From contig NC_079895.1 in NCBI RefSeq assembly GCF_024868665.1, positions 11,524,055 to 11,588,054 of the forward strand: a DNA stretch of 64,000 nucleotides, in the 5' to 3' direction. How positions within the stretch are numbered: the stretch's first letter is position 1; each line of letters starts with the position of its first letter. The notes under the pieces are model-generated. The model saw only the letters and a list, made by a program, of their open reading frames with translations, searched no databases and was not told where the DNA came from. Below are positions 1-12,819 of the stretch, in pieces. The stretch is from Triplophysa rosa. Taxonomy: Eukaryota > Chordata > Actinopteri > Cypriniformes > Nemacheilidae. Both the position numbers and the translations under genes were made by a program.

Positions 1-1283
1 TTCTTTAAAATAATGTAAATTAAGCGTTTAATATAAGAGTGGAGTGTTTAAATGGCAAGATTCAGATTCACTGAGACTATTCGCAAATACTGTGATCTTT
101 GAAAACACTGCATGTCATAGTTTGTGAAGACAAATTTAAAAGGCAAATAAAAATGAAGTCAATGTATAGTGTTGGAAGAAACTGACACTCATTTTGAGGA
201 GCTGTTGAGAAGGCGGAAGGATTTGGGCAATGTTACCAATCAGACCTATCCCAACCTCCACTAATCCAGGGTGGATTTAAAGGCTGTTGCATTTCAGGGG
301 GGTTCCAGACAAATACACGCTGCCCCGATCGGCCCTTTGTAGATAACACTCCTTACAGGAGCAGACTGGATTTAAAATTCAGAATAGATCTGTTTAATTC
401 CTTTATCTTCAAATGTACTTGAACAGCCCGTTTTCATGCTTGTCATCAGAATACCAGCTTGCTCCTCCCAAAATGCAGAACTCAATTCAGACCTCAGATC
501 TGTGATTAAATAACATCTGAGCCAGGCTTTCATTCACAGCGGATATGTTGTATCTCTCAGCATGTTGCCAGTGTCCAGTTTTAAATGGATTACACTGCCA
601 AAACCAATTATTTCACATTCATGACGTCGGTGCTGGAATTGCAATTTTCGTGTTTATGACATCTACAACCAATCCGAACATAAAAGACTTGAGCCAGAAT
701 CAGTGGCGATTCATGAAGTGAGGAGCTGGGATGCGGCTCACATTGGCTATTGATTTTAATGTCTGCTGCAGATGAAGCTCCTGGCATGAATCTTCACGCA
801 TAACTGAGGTGGCGCGCGATGATCTCTAATGTTCGCATAACGGTCAGGCGAAATGGATTTCGGATAAACGTTATGAGGTTTGTTGTCAATAAAGAGCCTC
901 GTTTATGAATTTTGTTTTGTCTAAATGTCTGACTTGGTAACTGATTGATGTCTCGGCTGTTTGCTTTTTTCTCTACTGCCTTTATCCTTGCTGACCAGAG
1001 GAAGTGTGGCTCAGCTGTTGGAGGTTCAGGCGTGAGGCGGATGGACAGTTGTGGACCCAGCTGCCAAAGGGGCATATGTTGGGTGGATTCTGTAGGGTAC
1101 AGTGATGGCACGCAGGGGCTAAGTTGGACCCTGCTCTAAAAACGACTGGCAGGGCATCAAAAATGACGCATCACAAATGCAAAGTCACACACACATTTGC
1201 TCCTGCATACAGACAAACACATGAGTGCTAAGGAAACACAGCAAAACAAACTTGTGGGATGTTGTTTATTACAGCCCAATGTA
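1..1283. other. Non-repeat intergenic stretch, no gene seen
   Basis: No frame here has a recognisable domain, and the open frames at about 794-1139 overlap on both strands. Nothing resembling a repeat in the rest of the window was seen. Positions 541-800 are moderately AT-rich and motif-dense and could be regulatory, but this is only an impression. Confidence 0.5.
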
Positions 1284-1607
1284 TTAAAGGGATAATTCAC
1301 CGAAATATGAAAATTCTTCATTTACTTACCCTTTTGTCATTTCAAACCTGTATGTCTTTCTTTCTTCTGCAGAACACAAAAGAAGATATTTTGAATGTAA
1401 CCGAACAACGGTGGTACCCATTGACTTGCATTGGATTTGTGTCCATTCAATAGAAGTAAATGGGTACCGCTGTTGTTCCGTTACCAACATTCCTCAAAAT
1501 ATCTTATTTTGTGTTATTCGGAAAAAAGAAAGTCAAATAGGTTTGAAATGAAACAGGGTGAGTAAATGAAAGCAGAATTTTCATTTTTGGTTAAACTATC
1601 CCTTTAA
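1284..1607. mobile_element. Palindromic TTAA-flanked MITE (Angel-like), copy 1
   Basis: The element starts TTAAAGGGATAATTCAC and ends AACTATCCCTTTAA, so its termini are inverted repeats bounded by TTAA. The inner arms are also complementary: a left arm with TTTCTTCTGCAGAACACAAA and a right arm with TGTGTTATTCGGAAAAAAGA. About 324 bp, no transposase. It matches my recollection of the Angel-type fold-back elements of cyprinids; the family name is recalled, the structure is seen. Confidence 0.85.
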
Positions 1608-4268
1608 TGTCCTGTTTTTGAGGCTCCTTTCTCATATATTTCTTCATTGGTGAATACCAGCCTGCATTAAACCTGCTGACCTAATCAGGGTGCTGCCCGA
1701 GCAGACAGGGTAATGGTCAAGGTCTAGTGCAGATCTATTGAACATTGCGCATTCAGGCGAGACCCTAACAAAATCTATTGCACCAGGGATTTTGGGGAAA
1801 TTTCCCAGCAGTGTAGGAGTCTCGTTCATCATTCTGCAGGTGATAAGCAAGGTAGGCGTCACCAGACCAACAGTTAGATGGGCTTAGGGAGACCGAACCT
1901 TAATATCCATCGATTCCCTTAGCTCCTAGTATTCATTATTTCAGAAGTGGGGTGTCATCACCTTTTATGAAACCAACACTTTTTTTCATCTTGGCTCGAC
2001 TACAGATCCTTATGCAAATACATTCGTTTAGTATGCAGGTATCATAACGATGCTGTGAATATCAATCAGAGCTTCAGACAACCAAAAGTAGCAGTGGTGC
2101 TTTATTCTGTGAAAGAACACGGGCATCCTTCATATTCTGATGGCAGGTAAATTGACAGGTTTACTACACCTTCCCCTACCCCTTGGTCCATCTCTGTGTT
2201 AGCACGGTCCTCAAACCACACAATACTTCATTTTTGAGTCAGGTTCTTCTCTTCAGCCTCACCAATTCCATCCGGTCCTAATGTCTGTTCTGCATCCTGT
2301 GCCAGATGTGCCTTAATGTGGTTATTGCCATAACAACGCCTAGAGCGTACCATCTCTGCCCAATGTCAACAGTCGATATACTCTTCTCTGTGCCCCGTGT
2401 TATTGCTTCTGAAAGGCCCATCTTCCTGACCCTGCCTGTAACACAATTAAAAAACCCACATTAGGCCGAACGAAGAAGAGCCTGATTCGATTAGGAGGGA
2501 GCCGATGAAGGCCAAAGGCTTTCAGCAAGCACGCACTCTTGCTTTTGTCACCTCTATAAGATTTAAGGTCAAAGAGGATTTGTAATAGCGAAAGGAGGCA
2601 TTTATAATACATGCAAGTGGAAAATTGTTTTATTTGGGAAGGACTTTGACCCTTGTGGTTGGGATTGGATGATAGGAGGTATAAGTGGGAAGTTGCAGGA
2701 TAGCTGGCCAAAGGTCAAGGGCGGGAAGATTATTGGGCACCGCTTGTGAAGTTGTAAAAGAGGATTTATTGGCAGGGTCACACTTGGACTAATCCGCTAG
2801 GCTGAAACCTTACCTTTGATCAATATATTTCAGCAGAATGTCTGAACAATAGCGCTCGTGAGATGGACAATGTGTGTGTATTCGTTCACCTCTCTCGAGT
2901 GCCATTTCCCCAATCTCACCTGTGAAGGGGGAATAAAATAAGATTCTGGATATGGGTAAATGGAAAAAGAAAATCCATTTATTTAGAGTGGCCTGAAGGC
3001 TAGTAGCACAACTACACCATCTCTCTCTCTCTCTCTCTAGCTGGACAGGAAAAAAGCTCACATCCCCCCAGTGCGATCACTGTGAAACTCAGTTCCATCT
3101 ACCAGACTCACACACACACTTTAACCCTTGACTTTCTGTCTTACCCCTGAAAGCAGCTTTGCGGATCCCTTCACTCCGCACCATGACTAAATCCAGGGGG
3201 CCAGAGATCAGCTTTTTTACCCACCGAGAAGAAATTCACCTGTCAAGGTGCCTTTATACCAACTCAGTTTAAGCCCCAGGGCACCTGCACAGCTACAACA
3301 CTGTCAAAGTTTCCTTTTCTATTATAGTAGCACGACCCAGTGGTATGTCTGTCCGTACCCCTCACCCTCTGGGAGAAGTTGGACGCTCTGATCGCACAGA
3401 GAAAGCAGGACTGGTGATGATTCGTGCCTCTATTATCAGTTTCTGTCAAGAAGGTACGGGAGTTTTTCTCAACCTCTGTCCACCTGAGGGGAATGACTAC
3501 GTCCTGACAGAGAGTTGACTTCTATTTCCCTGCCTTTATCTCACTGGCGCTTGGCTGACCGAGATGATCTCGCTCTCATTCTCTATTTCTCCATTTAATC
3601 CACAGAGTTACGGCTCAACATCTCCCCCCTCCCACGTGTCTTTTCAGTGGACAGGAGCTTGGAGGTACGTGATATGATTCTGGTATCCTGACCAAATAAG
3701 ATAAGGGAGTCAGCACACACACTCATCAACAGCAAAGCCCTATCAAATATTCATAGGCCTTGACGGACCCTACAGTAAAATGGCCAATTTGCCATAATGG
3801 CACACTGAAACAGGCAGATATGTTCCAGCCTTCTGGATATCAACGAGGGGTCTGGAGGAGAGGGCAAGCCACCTCGAGACGAAACTTGCAAAGGCATTTT
3901 GGTGGCTGTGGATGGTGATGCTGGTGTGGACGATAATTATGTGGGCATGCTGAGCAGAGCAGGGAGAGGAGGAGATGATTTGAAGATAGTGGGAGTGAGT
4001 GAGAGAGAGACAGAGAAGAGAAGGATTAGAGGAGGGAATGGTCAGCGACAGCAGGCTTTAGCAGTGCACTGATATTTCCAGGCAAGACTTATAGCCTCAA
4101 GTCTGTCACTGATACAGAAACACCAAAGCAGCACCGCAAGTCACATACTCTCTAATCTGAAATAAGGTAATATTAAAATGATCAGAATTCATAGCATTTT
4201 GAATACGACACGGCCATATAAGAATATTTTGAATTATATTATCTTTAGTGTAAAACATCTAATCATCC
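1608..4268. other. Non-repeat intergenic stretch with one CT tract
   Basis: About 2.7 kb without a supported gene. Short open frames on the minus strand (for example 2400-2711 and 2810-3061) have no domain, and one includes the CT repeat at 3020-3038. A GA-rich patch lies near 3995-4025. Confidence 0.5.
3020..3038. repeat. (TC)n microsatellite
   Basis: About nine perfect TC units. Nothing else is associated with it. Confidence 0.9.
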
Positions 4269-4565
4269 TTAAATGGGTAGTTCACCCAAAAACACATATT
4301 TTATCACTGTTTATTTCCCCTCATGTGATGCAAACCTGTATATGACTCTATATTCTGTGGAACACAAAGAAGATATTTTGAGAAATGTCTCAGTGTTTTG
4401 TGTCCATTCCATGGAAGTCAATGGGTACCGCCATTGTTTGGCTACCAACATTCTTCAAAATATCTTCTTTTGTGTTGTGCAAAAGAAACTTGTACAGGTT
4501 TGTAATAACATAAGGGATAGTAAATGATGACAGAATTTACATTTTTAGGTGAATTATCCCTTTAA
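4269..4565. mobile_element. Palindromic TTAA-flanked MITE, copy 2
   Basis: It starts TTAAATGGGTAGTTCACCC and ends GTGAATTATCCCTTTAA. The central segment has the family's mirrored pair AAGATATTTTGAGAAATGT and its complement near ACATTCTTCAAAATATCTTC. About 297 bp, non-coding; a short open frame inside it is a by-product of the palindrome. Confidence 0.85.
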
Positions 4566-6103
4566 ATGCATTCCAAAGAGCATTTTCTTGAGCAGCAACA
4601 TGATATGAAATAGTCTTGTTTTCGGAGAACATTCAATCAAATTTAAATAGGTCTGTTTATTTCCTGGAAATCATAATTAATATCCTATGACTTCATATAG
4701 CTAATATGTACTGTTTATTCTAATAGGACTAAAGAAAGCTGTTACTTTTCAGACCATTTTAAATGTAGAAATATAGTGAGAATTGCAATGCCAATGCAAG
4801 AATTTAAAAGTAACATTTTAGGGCGTTGAACTTCTGACATCGCTATGGATTGCATCCAAATGCAATCAGAACCTGATGGGATTCTGTATTGTCAAGATGC
4901 AATTACATAACATTGTAATATTTCCCAAGACTCTTACTGTACACTCAAAAGTACATTTCTATTACAAGTGAAGTATACAGAATACATGAACTGCGATTCA
5001 GCCAAAAAAAGCAAAACCTCCTTTTTTGTAACAAAAGAATTAACCCTTTGCCTTTTTATTCAAGTTGCCTTCATGCTTTTCAAGGTTTATATCCTGTTGC
5101 TTGAGATATAAAGCAACATATAAACTTGAAATTGATGCAAAACATAAACCATCTATTATAACTGTTTATATCACTTTAGTACATGTTGTCAAGTTTAGTG
5201 CTAATACAATCCTTGAGATATAAGAGGCTATTTGTGACGTAATAAGAATGATTGAGACATAAACAGTCAATGCACTTACACCAGAGGAGTCTATAGGCAG
5301 AGCTGGAGAATTATCGGCACAGGAGTGCAGCAGGGCCCATCGGTATAACTCAGTCTGCCTCTCTGGTGCGTCTGTCTTTACTGCAGCAAAGCCTTCAACA
5401 GTTCCACTCCCCATGCACAGGTGCACATCATTGCCAAAATAGCCTTAGCGGTGCCGGCTAAAATTGATAAATTGTTGTGGGTTTTTTCCTTTCCTTATTG
5501 ACGCAATATATATTCCAAGAGCTACACTGTAGTCTATAAGATTCTTTGCCTGGGGAAAGAGAAGGAGAGAAAGAGAGAAAGAGAGAGAGGGTTGTGTTAA
5601 TACATTACCAGACTGAAGTAATTCACCAGAGTGTTCATAAAACAAGTGCTAATAAAACACACTTCCGTCAAGACTGAAGCAACTTCTCACAGGTATCGCC
5701 AAGAACTGAAGGCATTGTGGGGCCAGGGCAATGGGGGCAACATGAAATAGGCTCTAGATATTTGTTCACTTCACTTGACAGAATGTGTTCATTTATTTTG
5801 GGAAGTAATCAAACACATACCACAGTCTCATCTTATTCATGTACAGACACAGATATCACACTTCAAGTCATGCATACTCAGACACACACACCTATAGCTC
5901 GCACATGGATGCAGCATCACTGGCCAGACTGGGGAAATTGGGTCACCTTAATATAGAGAATAATTGGCAAAACCAGAGGAGACAACGAGCCATCAGACTA
6001 ACTGCAGCCCAGCAGGAGATCAGCAAAGGGGGAACATCAGAGAGTCAATCTCACACACACACAGCGGTGCTGAATTCTCCCACTGGCCAGAAAGCAACAT
6101 AGA

Positions 6104-6142
<39 letters not shown>

Positions 6143-6521
6143 TAAATAGAACAATTTAAATCTGCTCATGTTAAGGGCAAAAAAGTGATGAGAGCATGGA
6201 GTGAACTCTGTGATCCCTTTGATAGATTTATATGATGTTACAGCTTAATTTATCTTAAAGAGGAACACACTAAATGAACAGAAGTGTGTGATTTATGAGT
6301 GTGGCCCTGTAGTGGTGCGTGTGTTCGCACGTTTGATTGCCTCATGCAGAGAGACAAGATTTAGATGTTAGCTTCATCTTTAAGCTGCATTTTAATTAGT
6401 TCAATACACATTTACATATCAAGATTGCAGATTCCATACACAAAATACAAATATAATGTATTATTTCTGTGCGTCTGCTTTAACACATCTTATTTTTATC
6501 TCCACACATTGAAAGGGGAAT
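4566..6521. other. Non-repeat intergenic stretch
   Basis: About 2 kb without a supported gene or recognised mobile element. It contains a GA-rich patch near 5555-5592 and the GA tract at 6111-6138. The overlapping open frames at 5717-6149 are in simple sequence and carry no domain. Confidence 0.5.
6111..6138. repeat. (GA)n microsatellite
   Basis: About 14 GA units, preceded by imperfect GAGGAGAGT sequence. Confidence 0.9.
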
Positions 6522-6784
6522 TACAGTGGCCCTGAAACATATTTGGACACTTAAACCATGCTTAAAAATGTTCATCACATTAGATAACATTGTAAAAAGA
6601 GCACATTTATAATTAGAAACATCAGCTGAACGTTATGCTAACATCTGACCAACATTTTAGAGTTACACTCTCAGAGATAGGCCTAAATGAATTAAAATAG
6701 TTGACACAGTAAGTAAATCAGTTTTCCGGAATACTGAATCCAAAAACTATTGAGAGATATCCTATGATGCGGGAACCATCTATT
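6522..6784 (+). mobile_element. Possible Tc1/mariner-like terminal fragment
   Basis: TACAGTGGCCCTGAAACAT followed by TTTGGACACTTAAAC resembles the terminal inverted repeats of teleost Tc1-like elements, starting with TA then CAGTGGC. No matching opposite terminus or transposase frame was found, so this would be a solo end or a short derivative. The right limit is arbitrary. Confidence 0.4.
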
Positions 6785-7262
6785 GGGCAAAAAAATTAAA
6801 GACCATTTCAAAATTATTTTCAGTTTTTCCTGAATTCACCATTTATAGGTATGTGTAGGTAAAATTATCATTTTTGATTAATTATGTGAACTTCTAACAA
6901 TGTTTCTCTTAAATTACAAACAAGAATATTGTTTCTATTTGCATTTATTTACAGAAAATGAAAACTGGAGAACGGGGTCAAAATAACTAATGTTACATTG
7001 TTTCAGACCTCAAATACTGCAAAGAAAAGTTCATATTCACTTTTGAGCAACACAACAGTAATGTTTGTACAGGAACATTTAGGAAAAGTAAAAAAAAAAG
7101 TTTTATGTTATAATTTGAATTTTTATCCCAGTTTTTATGCGTGTTGTCATGCTGTCAGTCTTTGTCACTCCTTAGGTTTGATTTGATTGAAATTCAACAG
7201 ACATCTAGAAATGCTGATTAAATAAAAATTTGGAATGGTCTCTTAATTTCTTTCTGCGGCTG
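6785..7262. mobile_element. TA-flanked inverted-repeat element, copy A
   Basis: The left end (GCAAAAAAATTAAAGACCAT) is an imperfect reverse complement of the right end (ATGGTCTCTTAATTTC then TTTCTGCGGCTG), and TA follows at 7263-7264. The body is about 70-80 percent alike by eye to 12820-13290, sharing AACAATGTTTCTC and GAAAATGAAAACTGGAGAA. No transposase; a Tc1/mariner-type non-autonomous element is the simplest reading. The first few bases of the left end are missing relative to copy B. Confidence 0.7.
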
Positions 7263-7264
7263 TA

Positions 7265-10200
7265 TCTGTTGATCTATCTATCTGTCTGTCTGTCTGTGTG
7301 TGTATAACTTGTGAAAGACTGTACTTATAGTCATTAGAGAGCAACAGAATCTCACAGGTTATGCAGCTCATCGATCTTAAAGACCAGAGAGTCGGGTGCC
7401 AATTTCACCTCCGAGTTACCACCAGGCCATCCATTACCCATAAATGTTTGCGTGGGCAATTGTGCAGCCATCACACCTACAGCCACTTTACAGCAGACCA
7501 GCCAACATTAATTGAGGTATTGAGAGAACGTCATTACCGTGGCAATAACTCACCGGCGTAAATGATGGCGGCAAAAATGGCCGCGCCTCATTAGCTCCAT
7601 ATCTCATTGCTTAACAAACATGTAATTGAGTGCAAATGTATTTGCCTATTGATGGGTCCATTTCCAGCTCTGAGCTCAACCCGGCCTGATAAAGCAGAAA
7701 CTAAATTACACTAAGACAACATGGCGACAATGTATTTTCCAACCTTAAAATAAGTCACTTGATTTTCTTTGAATCCATATGCCTTTATCGCATTCTGTCA
7801 GGGTTGAATTTATAATTAACTTGTATGCATGTAATCGCGTCGTAATAACTATTACGGTCCGAGGATGTCTGTTCAAATTAGCTTCAAATAGAGCCATGAA
7901 TCCAGCAGAACTGCTGCCAAATGGTCCAGCGGCCCTGGCAGATGCAGCCCATTTAAAAGCACATTTCTGTCTGTCTGTGAGAGGACCGCAACTACCGGTT
8001 GGGACCCCGCTCACCATCTTCAATGTTTATTTGGTCTCCATTATCTTTTATTTGCAGACTGATGCTTTCTCTTGGCAAGAGATCAGCTGTAATTCAGCAT
8101 CGTAGAGGCAGTGAGGGAACGAGAAGAAGAGCCTGTTGTCGCCCAATGAGAGACACGATAGAATGGATGAATCATATGGTCTGCTGGGCTAAATAAACTG
8201 TGTGCTTTTGTTTCTGTAGAGGATTCGCATTTAACCCACTTCAATGTGACCCACTAACACTACTGTATAAAATATAATACTATACTCTTTGATTCATAAT
8301 ACACAGTTCACATGTTTATTCTTCTGGTGTTTGATATAAAAAGATGTATTAATGCACAGCAACAACAATTGAGAAAATGTAATACTAAGAGAAACAATTA
8401 TCAAAACATAGAACATTTTATTGTAATTTAAATGATACAATACTAATACAAATTATATTTCCTCTTATAGACGGATTCGTCGGACGTTAGGTTCGGGTCA
8501 CAAAGCATACATGCGCAGTAACGTTTGTTTATGTTGTTGCTTTGAAACCGTCGATATAAATGATATAAAAACAAAGTTAATTGATATATATATTACATAT
8601 ACTGTAGATTAAAGTATTAGTATTTACTATTTTCATTACTCATTTTTTATTCCAGACATGATATTTAATACTGTGTCCTAGCAGTGCACAATACTATCAA
8701 ATGTACAAAGCAAACAGAAGTTCACAATTAAATTAAGCCACAATGCAACAAATTTAAGCTCTAACAGAATCAAAATGTCAATGTAAGTAAAATGATTTTG
8801 ATTTGATTTCCGACATTGCATATCTTGTAGACGTCACAATGCCAGTAAAAGCTAAAATAATCCTTGATTTTCCAGTCAACAATTCTCTCATTGGTCAGCC
8901 GCGTTTCTTTTCATTTCATTGCATTGTGAACTTTCGTTTGCTTTGTAAATTGCTGCGCCGCTCTGGGCTACCGTAGATATGACATTTACCACACATTCAT
9001 TCAATGAGAGGATGAAAAGGACCAGAAAGGAGAGATGAATGATAGAGAGCGAGCTAAAAGAGCAAACAATCCCGAGACATTAATGGAAACCAGTCAGATT
9101 CTCAGCAGCTGCCCAAAACACGCATTTAAGATATGCAAATGACTGCAATGTCATAGTGAGGCACTTGACAGCATGTTATTACATGTCAATAGGCAAACAA
9201 AACAAGACAGAGAGAGATTAGACTAAAGAAAACGAGGGATATTCAAGGAGAATAAACAGACAACATACAGAAAGACTATGTTTGTGCTTTGCATTACAAA
9301 CACTGACCAAGCCACAAGGTCCACTCAAAGCCAAAAACAATTTAAAATCTCTTTTATGAAGATGTAGAGATGTACATGTTCTTATTTTTCTACTAGATTT
9401 AAATTAAACATCACTAAGCTTTACCACGAAGCACTTTATCTAAAAGGAATAATAAAGAAGTACACAGAGATAAGGAAACATTTAAAACTGCAGGGAAAAT
9501 AAACTGAGGTGTAAAACATGCAGATTCAGTGACAGAGAGAAGCAAAAAGCTTAAAAGACCCAGTGCTCTGGTGCTGGACACCTCAATGCCTAGTGGGTCG
9601 AACAGTTGCCTGGGAGACAAGCATCTAAGGGGGATGGCAGGGGGGACGGAGCAGCGCCAATAATGGAGCTCCAGCACCTGCCAAAAGCTTAAATTAGAAA
9701 GAAATGATGCAGCCAAATCCAGCCATGAGGAAAGGTCACAGGGAAAACGTTCCAGCACGAATGGAGAAGATGCTGCGACCCAGGAGCGTCTTAGATCTCC
9801 CTAAACTGATAATGCTGAAATGGATGGGACAGCGCACACAAAAGGACAATCTGCTATATCGAGCCACTTACTTTCAGCCTTGTGTTTAACCCCTCTCAGT
9901 AAAGCAGACGCTAGGCGGAGCTACACAAAATGTCAAACGGTAATAGATGGGAGAAATTTGCTCTAGAAAGAAAATAAATGTGCTGTAGATTTGCTGGTCA
10001 TTCTCCAAAGGTCACTGGAAAATATTAAATACCACGCAATGAAAAGGTACGGTAAAGAGAGGAGATTGTGTAATCAGTACTGGAGAGCGTCCTCATTTAA
10101 ATGACGGCTTGACGTTTATTAGGTGCTAAATGAATCAGATAATTAATTGAGGCATCTTAATCACTTTGGAATTACAAATAAGATTTTATAGCACAAAGAT

Positions 10201-10502
10201 TCTGAATATAGCTGGTGAGAAACATGATGATGGTTTTAGGAAGCATTTATGAGGTATTTCTATGTGAAAGAGGAAACAAGTCATGGTTTAATAAAGTCAA
10301 CTGTGCATATAGTGTATATCATTCCAAAGTACCTGGAAAACTTATGATAAGACTAAAAGTTTGAGAGAAAGCCAACTGAACACAAACTCACAGCTGTAAG
10401 CAAGCCAATAATGTTCCTCTTTAACATGTTAAGAGGACATTTACATACAAGTCTTAAAGGCACAGCACAACAATATGGAGTGTAAAATTCTACAGCTCAG
10501 AG
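7265..10502. other. Intergenic stretch with conserved-element-like patches
   Basis: About 3.2 kb without a supported gene. A TCTA/TCTG simple patch starts it. Three parts have the look of developmental regulatory DNA: 7361-7735, about 9040-9200 (including ATGCAAAT at 9133-9140), and 10080-10200 (GATAATTAATTGAGG). Calling these conserved is inference. 8230-8780 is AT-rich and featureless. Confidence 0.4.
9133..9140 (+). promoter_or_regulatory. Octamer (POU) motif candidate
   Basis: ATGCAAAT is a perfect match to the octamer recognised by POU-domain factors. A single 8-mer is weak evidence; it is listed because the surrounding 150 bp are non-repetitive. Confidence 0.2.
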
Positions 10503-10672
10503 TTAAAGGGACAGTTCACCCAAAAATGAAAACGCATGACTTTCTTTCTTCTGCAGGAAACAAAAGAAGATATTTTTTAAAACTTAACAACATTGGCCCC
10601 CATTGACTTCCATTGTATTGAAGCAAAACCATGAGACATGAGACATTTCTCAAAATATCATAACTATCCCTT
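10503..10672. mobile_element. Palindromic TTAA MITE, internally shortened copy
   Basis: It starts TTAAAGGGACAGTTCACCC with AAAATGAAAAC and ends near AACTATCCCTTC. The usual left arm TTTCTTTCTTCTGCAGGAAA and core CCCCATTGACTTCCATTG are present, but much of the right arm is missing, so the copy is only about 170 bp. Confidence 0.8.
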
Positions 10673-11779
10673 CAAAAACCAAACATTACACTGTAAGTTG
10701 ATGTCAAGGAAAAATACATTTATGACACGGTGGGCAAACGTATTTCAACCTGATGTTTTTCTATGAATATCATTTGGATGTAGCATCAAAATGTGGCCGG
10801 GGCATTTAACCAGGGCATGGGTGGTCTGAAGGCATCTGGCTGTTTGTTTGGGTTCCTTGAGGAAACGTGTTGTTCTGATTAAACTCATTATTGTAGTTGT
10901 AAACTGCCAGAGCTGAATGTTCTCAGTATTGATCGTCCACTGAGTAAAGGTTTGCTTTAGCACCCTCAGGGCTTTAGTCCAAGATTACTATAGCCCACAA
11001 ATGCTCTTTGTCTCCGTTTCTTATCCTCTGTGAGTGTTTAACTGACCATCACAGCAGCCGGAAAAATTAACTGCTGACCTTCCTTACCATCTCTCTCCCA
11101 TCAGAAAACCGTCTCTATATCACTCGGGGTTATGGGCCTGCCTGCCGGGGACGCTGTGCGAGTGTGACATGGATGATCTAGGTCTTCATGGACAATTAGC
11201 AAGAGGCTACTTGATGGACTGTTTTCATCAAGTGTCAGAGCTTTCTCTGGAAGCATAACAGAAGATCTGACTGTGCCCTTGCGCGTTTTCAAAACTGCAA
11301 AGGAGGTGTGAAGGCAGAAAGAGAGGGCATGCTGAGGTGGGCACAGCGGGTGGACAAAAAACAAGTCACTAGCATCCCCAAGGCATCCGCAAGTGAAGCA
11401 GGACCTAGTTTTAGCCTTCGAGTCACGCTTCCATCGTAAAGCATCGCCTGCATTCTTAAATCGGCCGTTCCTCGGGAAAACCTTTGCCTCTCATTTAGAT
11501 GGCATCTGTGATGTGGAGCATCCTCCTTAAGCATTTGAAATGAAGATCAGCTGGCGTCCAGCTGAGAGCAAGACTATCGGGGCAAGGTTTTGGCAGTGCA
11601 TCGGCTCTCATGGGCTGTTTTTCCACATGGTTCTGCCATAAATGGCAACTTAGGATCTTTCATTAATTCTTACTCTGTTACTAAATGGTTGCATTGAGTG
11701 CAGTGGTGGGTCTAGAATTATTGGGAGATCCACGTGGGGCACAAACTCATTTAGGGTGGAAAAATATGAAAACATTTTA
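10673..11779. other. Non-repeat intergenic stretch, no gene seen
   Basis: About 1.1 kb. Minus-strand open frames (11101-11364, 11289-11534) overlap each other and carry no domain. No repeat was recognised. Confidence 0.5.
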
Positions 11780-12065
11780 TTAAAGGGATAGTTCACCCAA
11801 ATTCTGTCTACATTTACTCACCCTCTTGTCATTTCACACAAAAGAAGATATTTTAAAGAATTTTGGTAACCGAACAACAGCGGTACCCATTCACTTCTAT
11901 TGTATGGACTCAAAACGAATGCAAGTCAATGGGTACCGCCATTGTTTAGTTACCAACATTCTTCAAATGATCTTCTTAGCAGAAAGAAAGTCATACAGGT
12001 TTGAAATGACATGAGGCTGAGTAAATGATGGTAGAATTTTCATTTTTGGGTGAACTATCCCTTTA
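11780..12065. mobile_element. Palindromic TTAA MITE, copy 4
   Basis: It starts TTAAAGGGATAGTTCACCC and ends GGGTGAACTATCCCTTTA. The core GGTACCCATTCACTTCTATT and the mirrored AATGGGTACCGCCATTG are well preserved. About 286 bp, non-coding. Confidence 0.85.
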
Positions 12066-12819
12066 TGAAGCATTTTATACTATAGTCAATGCCATGTGTT
12101 TTACCAAATTAAAAAACGACCTTCATGTTCCATTGGGTTTCATGATGACCAGTTAACTGAACATTTACCTGGATTCACAGATATGTCCACTTACAACATT
12201 TTTATGACAACATCAAAGTTTTATGACGTCACAGGTAATGAACATTATATGCGGAGGTTGGCTTTATTTTTATCTTAGACTCTAACTCCCTATAGAGCCT
12301 CTATCTGTTTAAGGTGTTCCTCGTGGGTGTGAACCTCGACTCCACGCATGGGCAGCATCAGTGACTGGCCCACACTGGCGCCACCAGTCTGCAAGCCTAA
12401 CAAGGTCCCACAGGTCATAAAACATACGGGGCGTGAAAATGATAGGGTGGTTCAGAGAGTAAGAACAACTCTAGTTGTAAATCTGAACTACAGCATAAAA
12501 GAGATCAAAGACAATGGTGTTTGGTTGTTTAATTATTAGTAATACTCTGTTGGATCTATTAGGTTTTGCCTGTAGAGCTCTGAGCTGTGCTAAACTCAAA
12601 AGGAATGGAGTAAAAGCCTCATTTGCAATTTGTGTTAGAGTCTTCATTGATGTGCAAAAATGCTTGAATTCACAAAGTCTTATATAAAAAGAGGAAGGAA
12701 TAGGCGACTATCACTTTTGTGTTTGGAAGGGAAAATGTGAATATGTGGGGGGGAGGGATGAACACAAACAGCTTCTCAAATGCCAAATACACTATTACAT
12801 CTGAATTTAGTGGCATGTA
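12066..12819. other. Non-repeat intergenic stretch, no gene seen
   Basis: About 750 bp. Small open frames here have no domain. No repeat unit was recognised. Confidence 0.45.
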
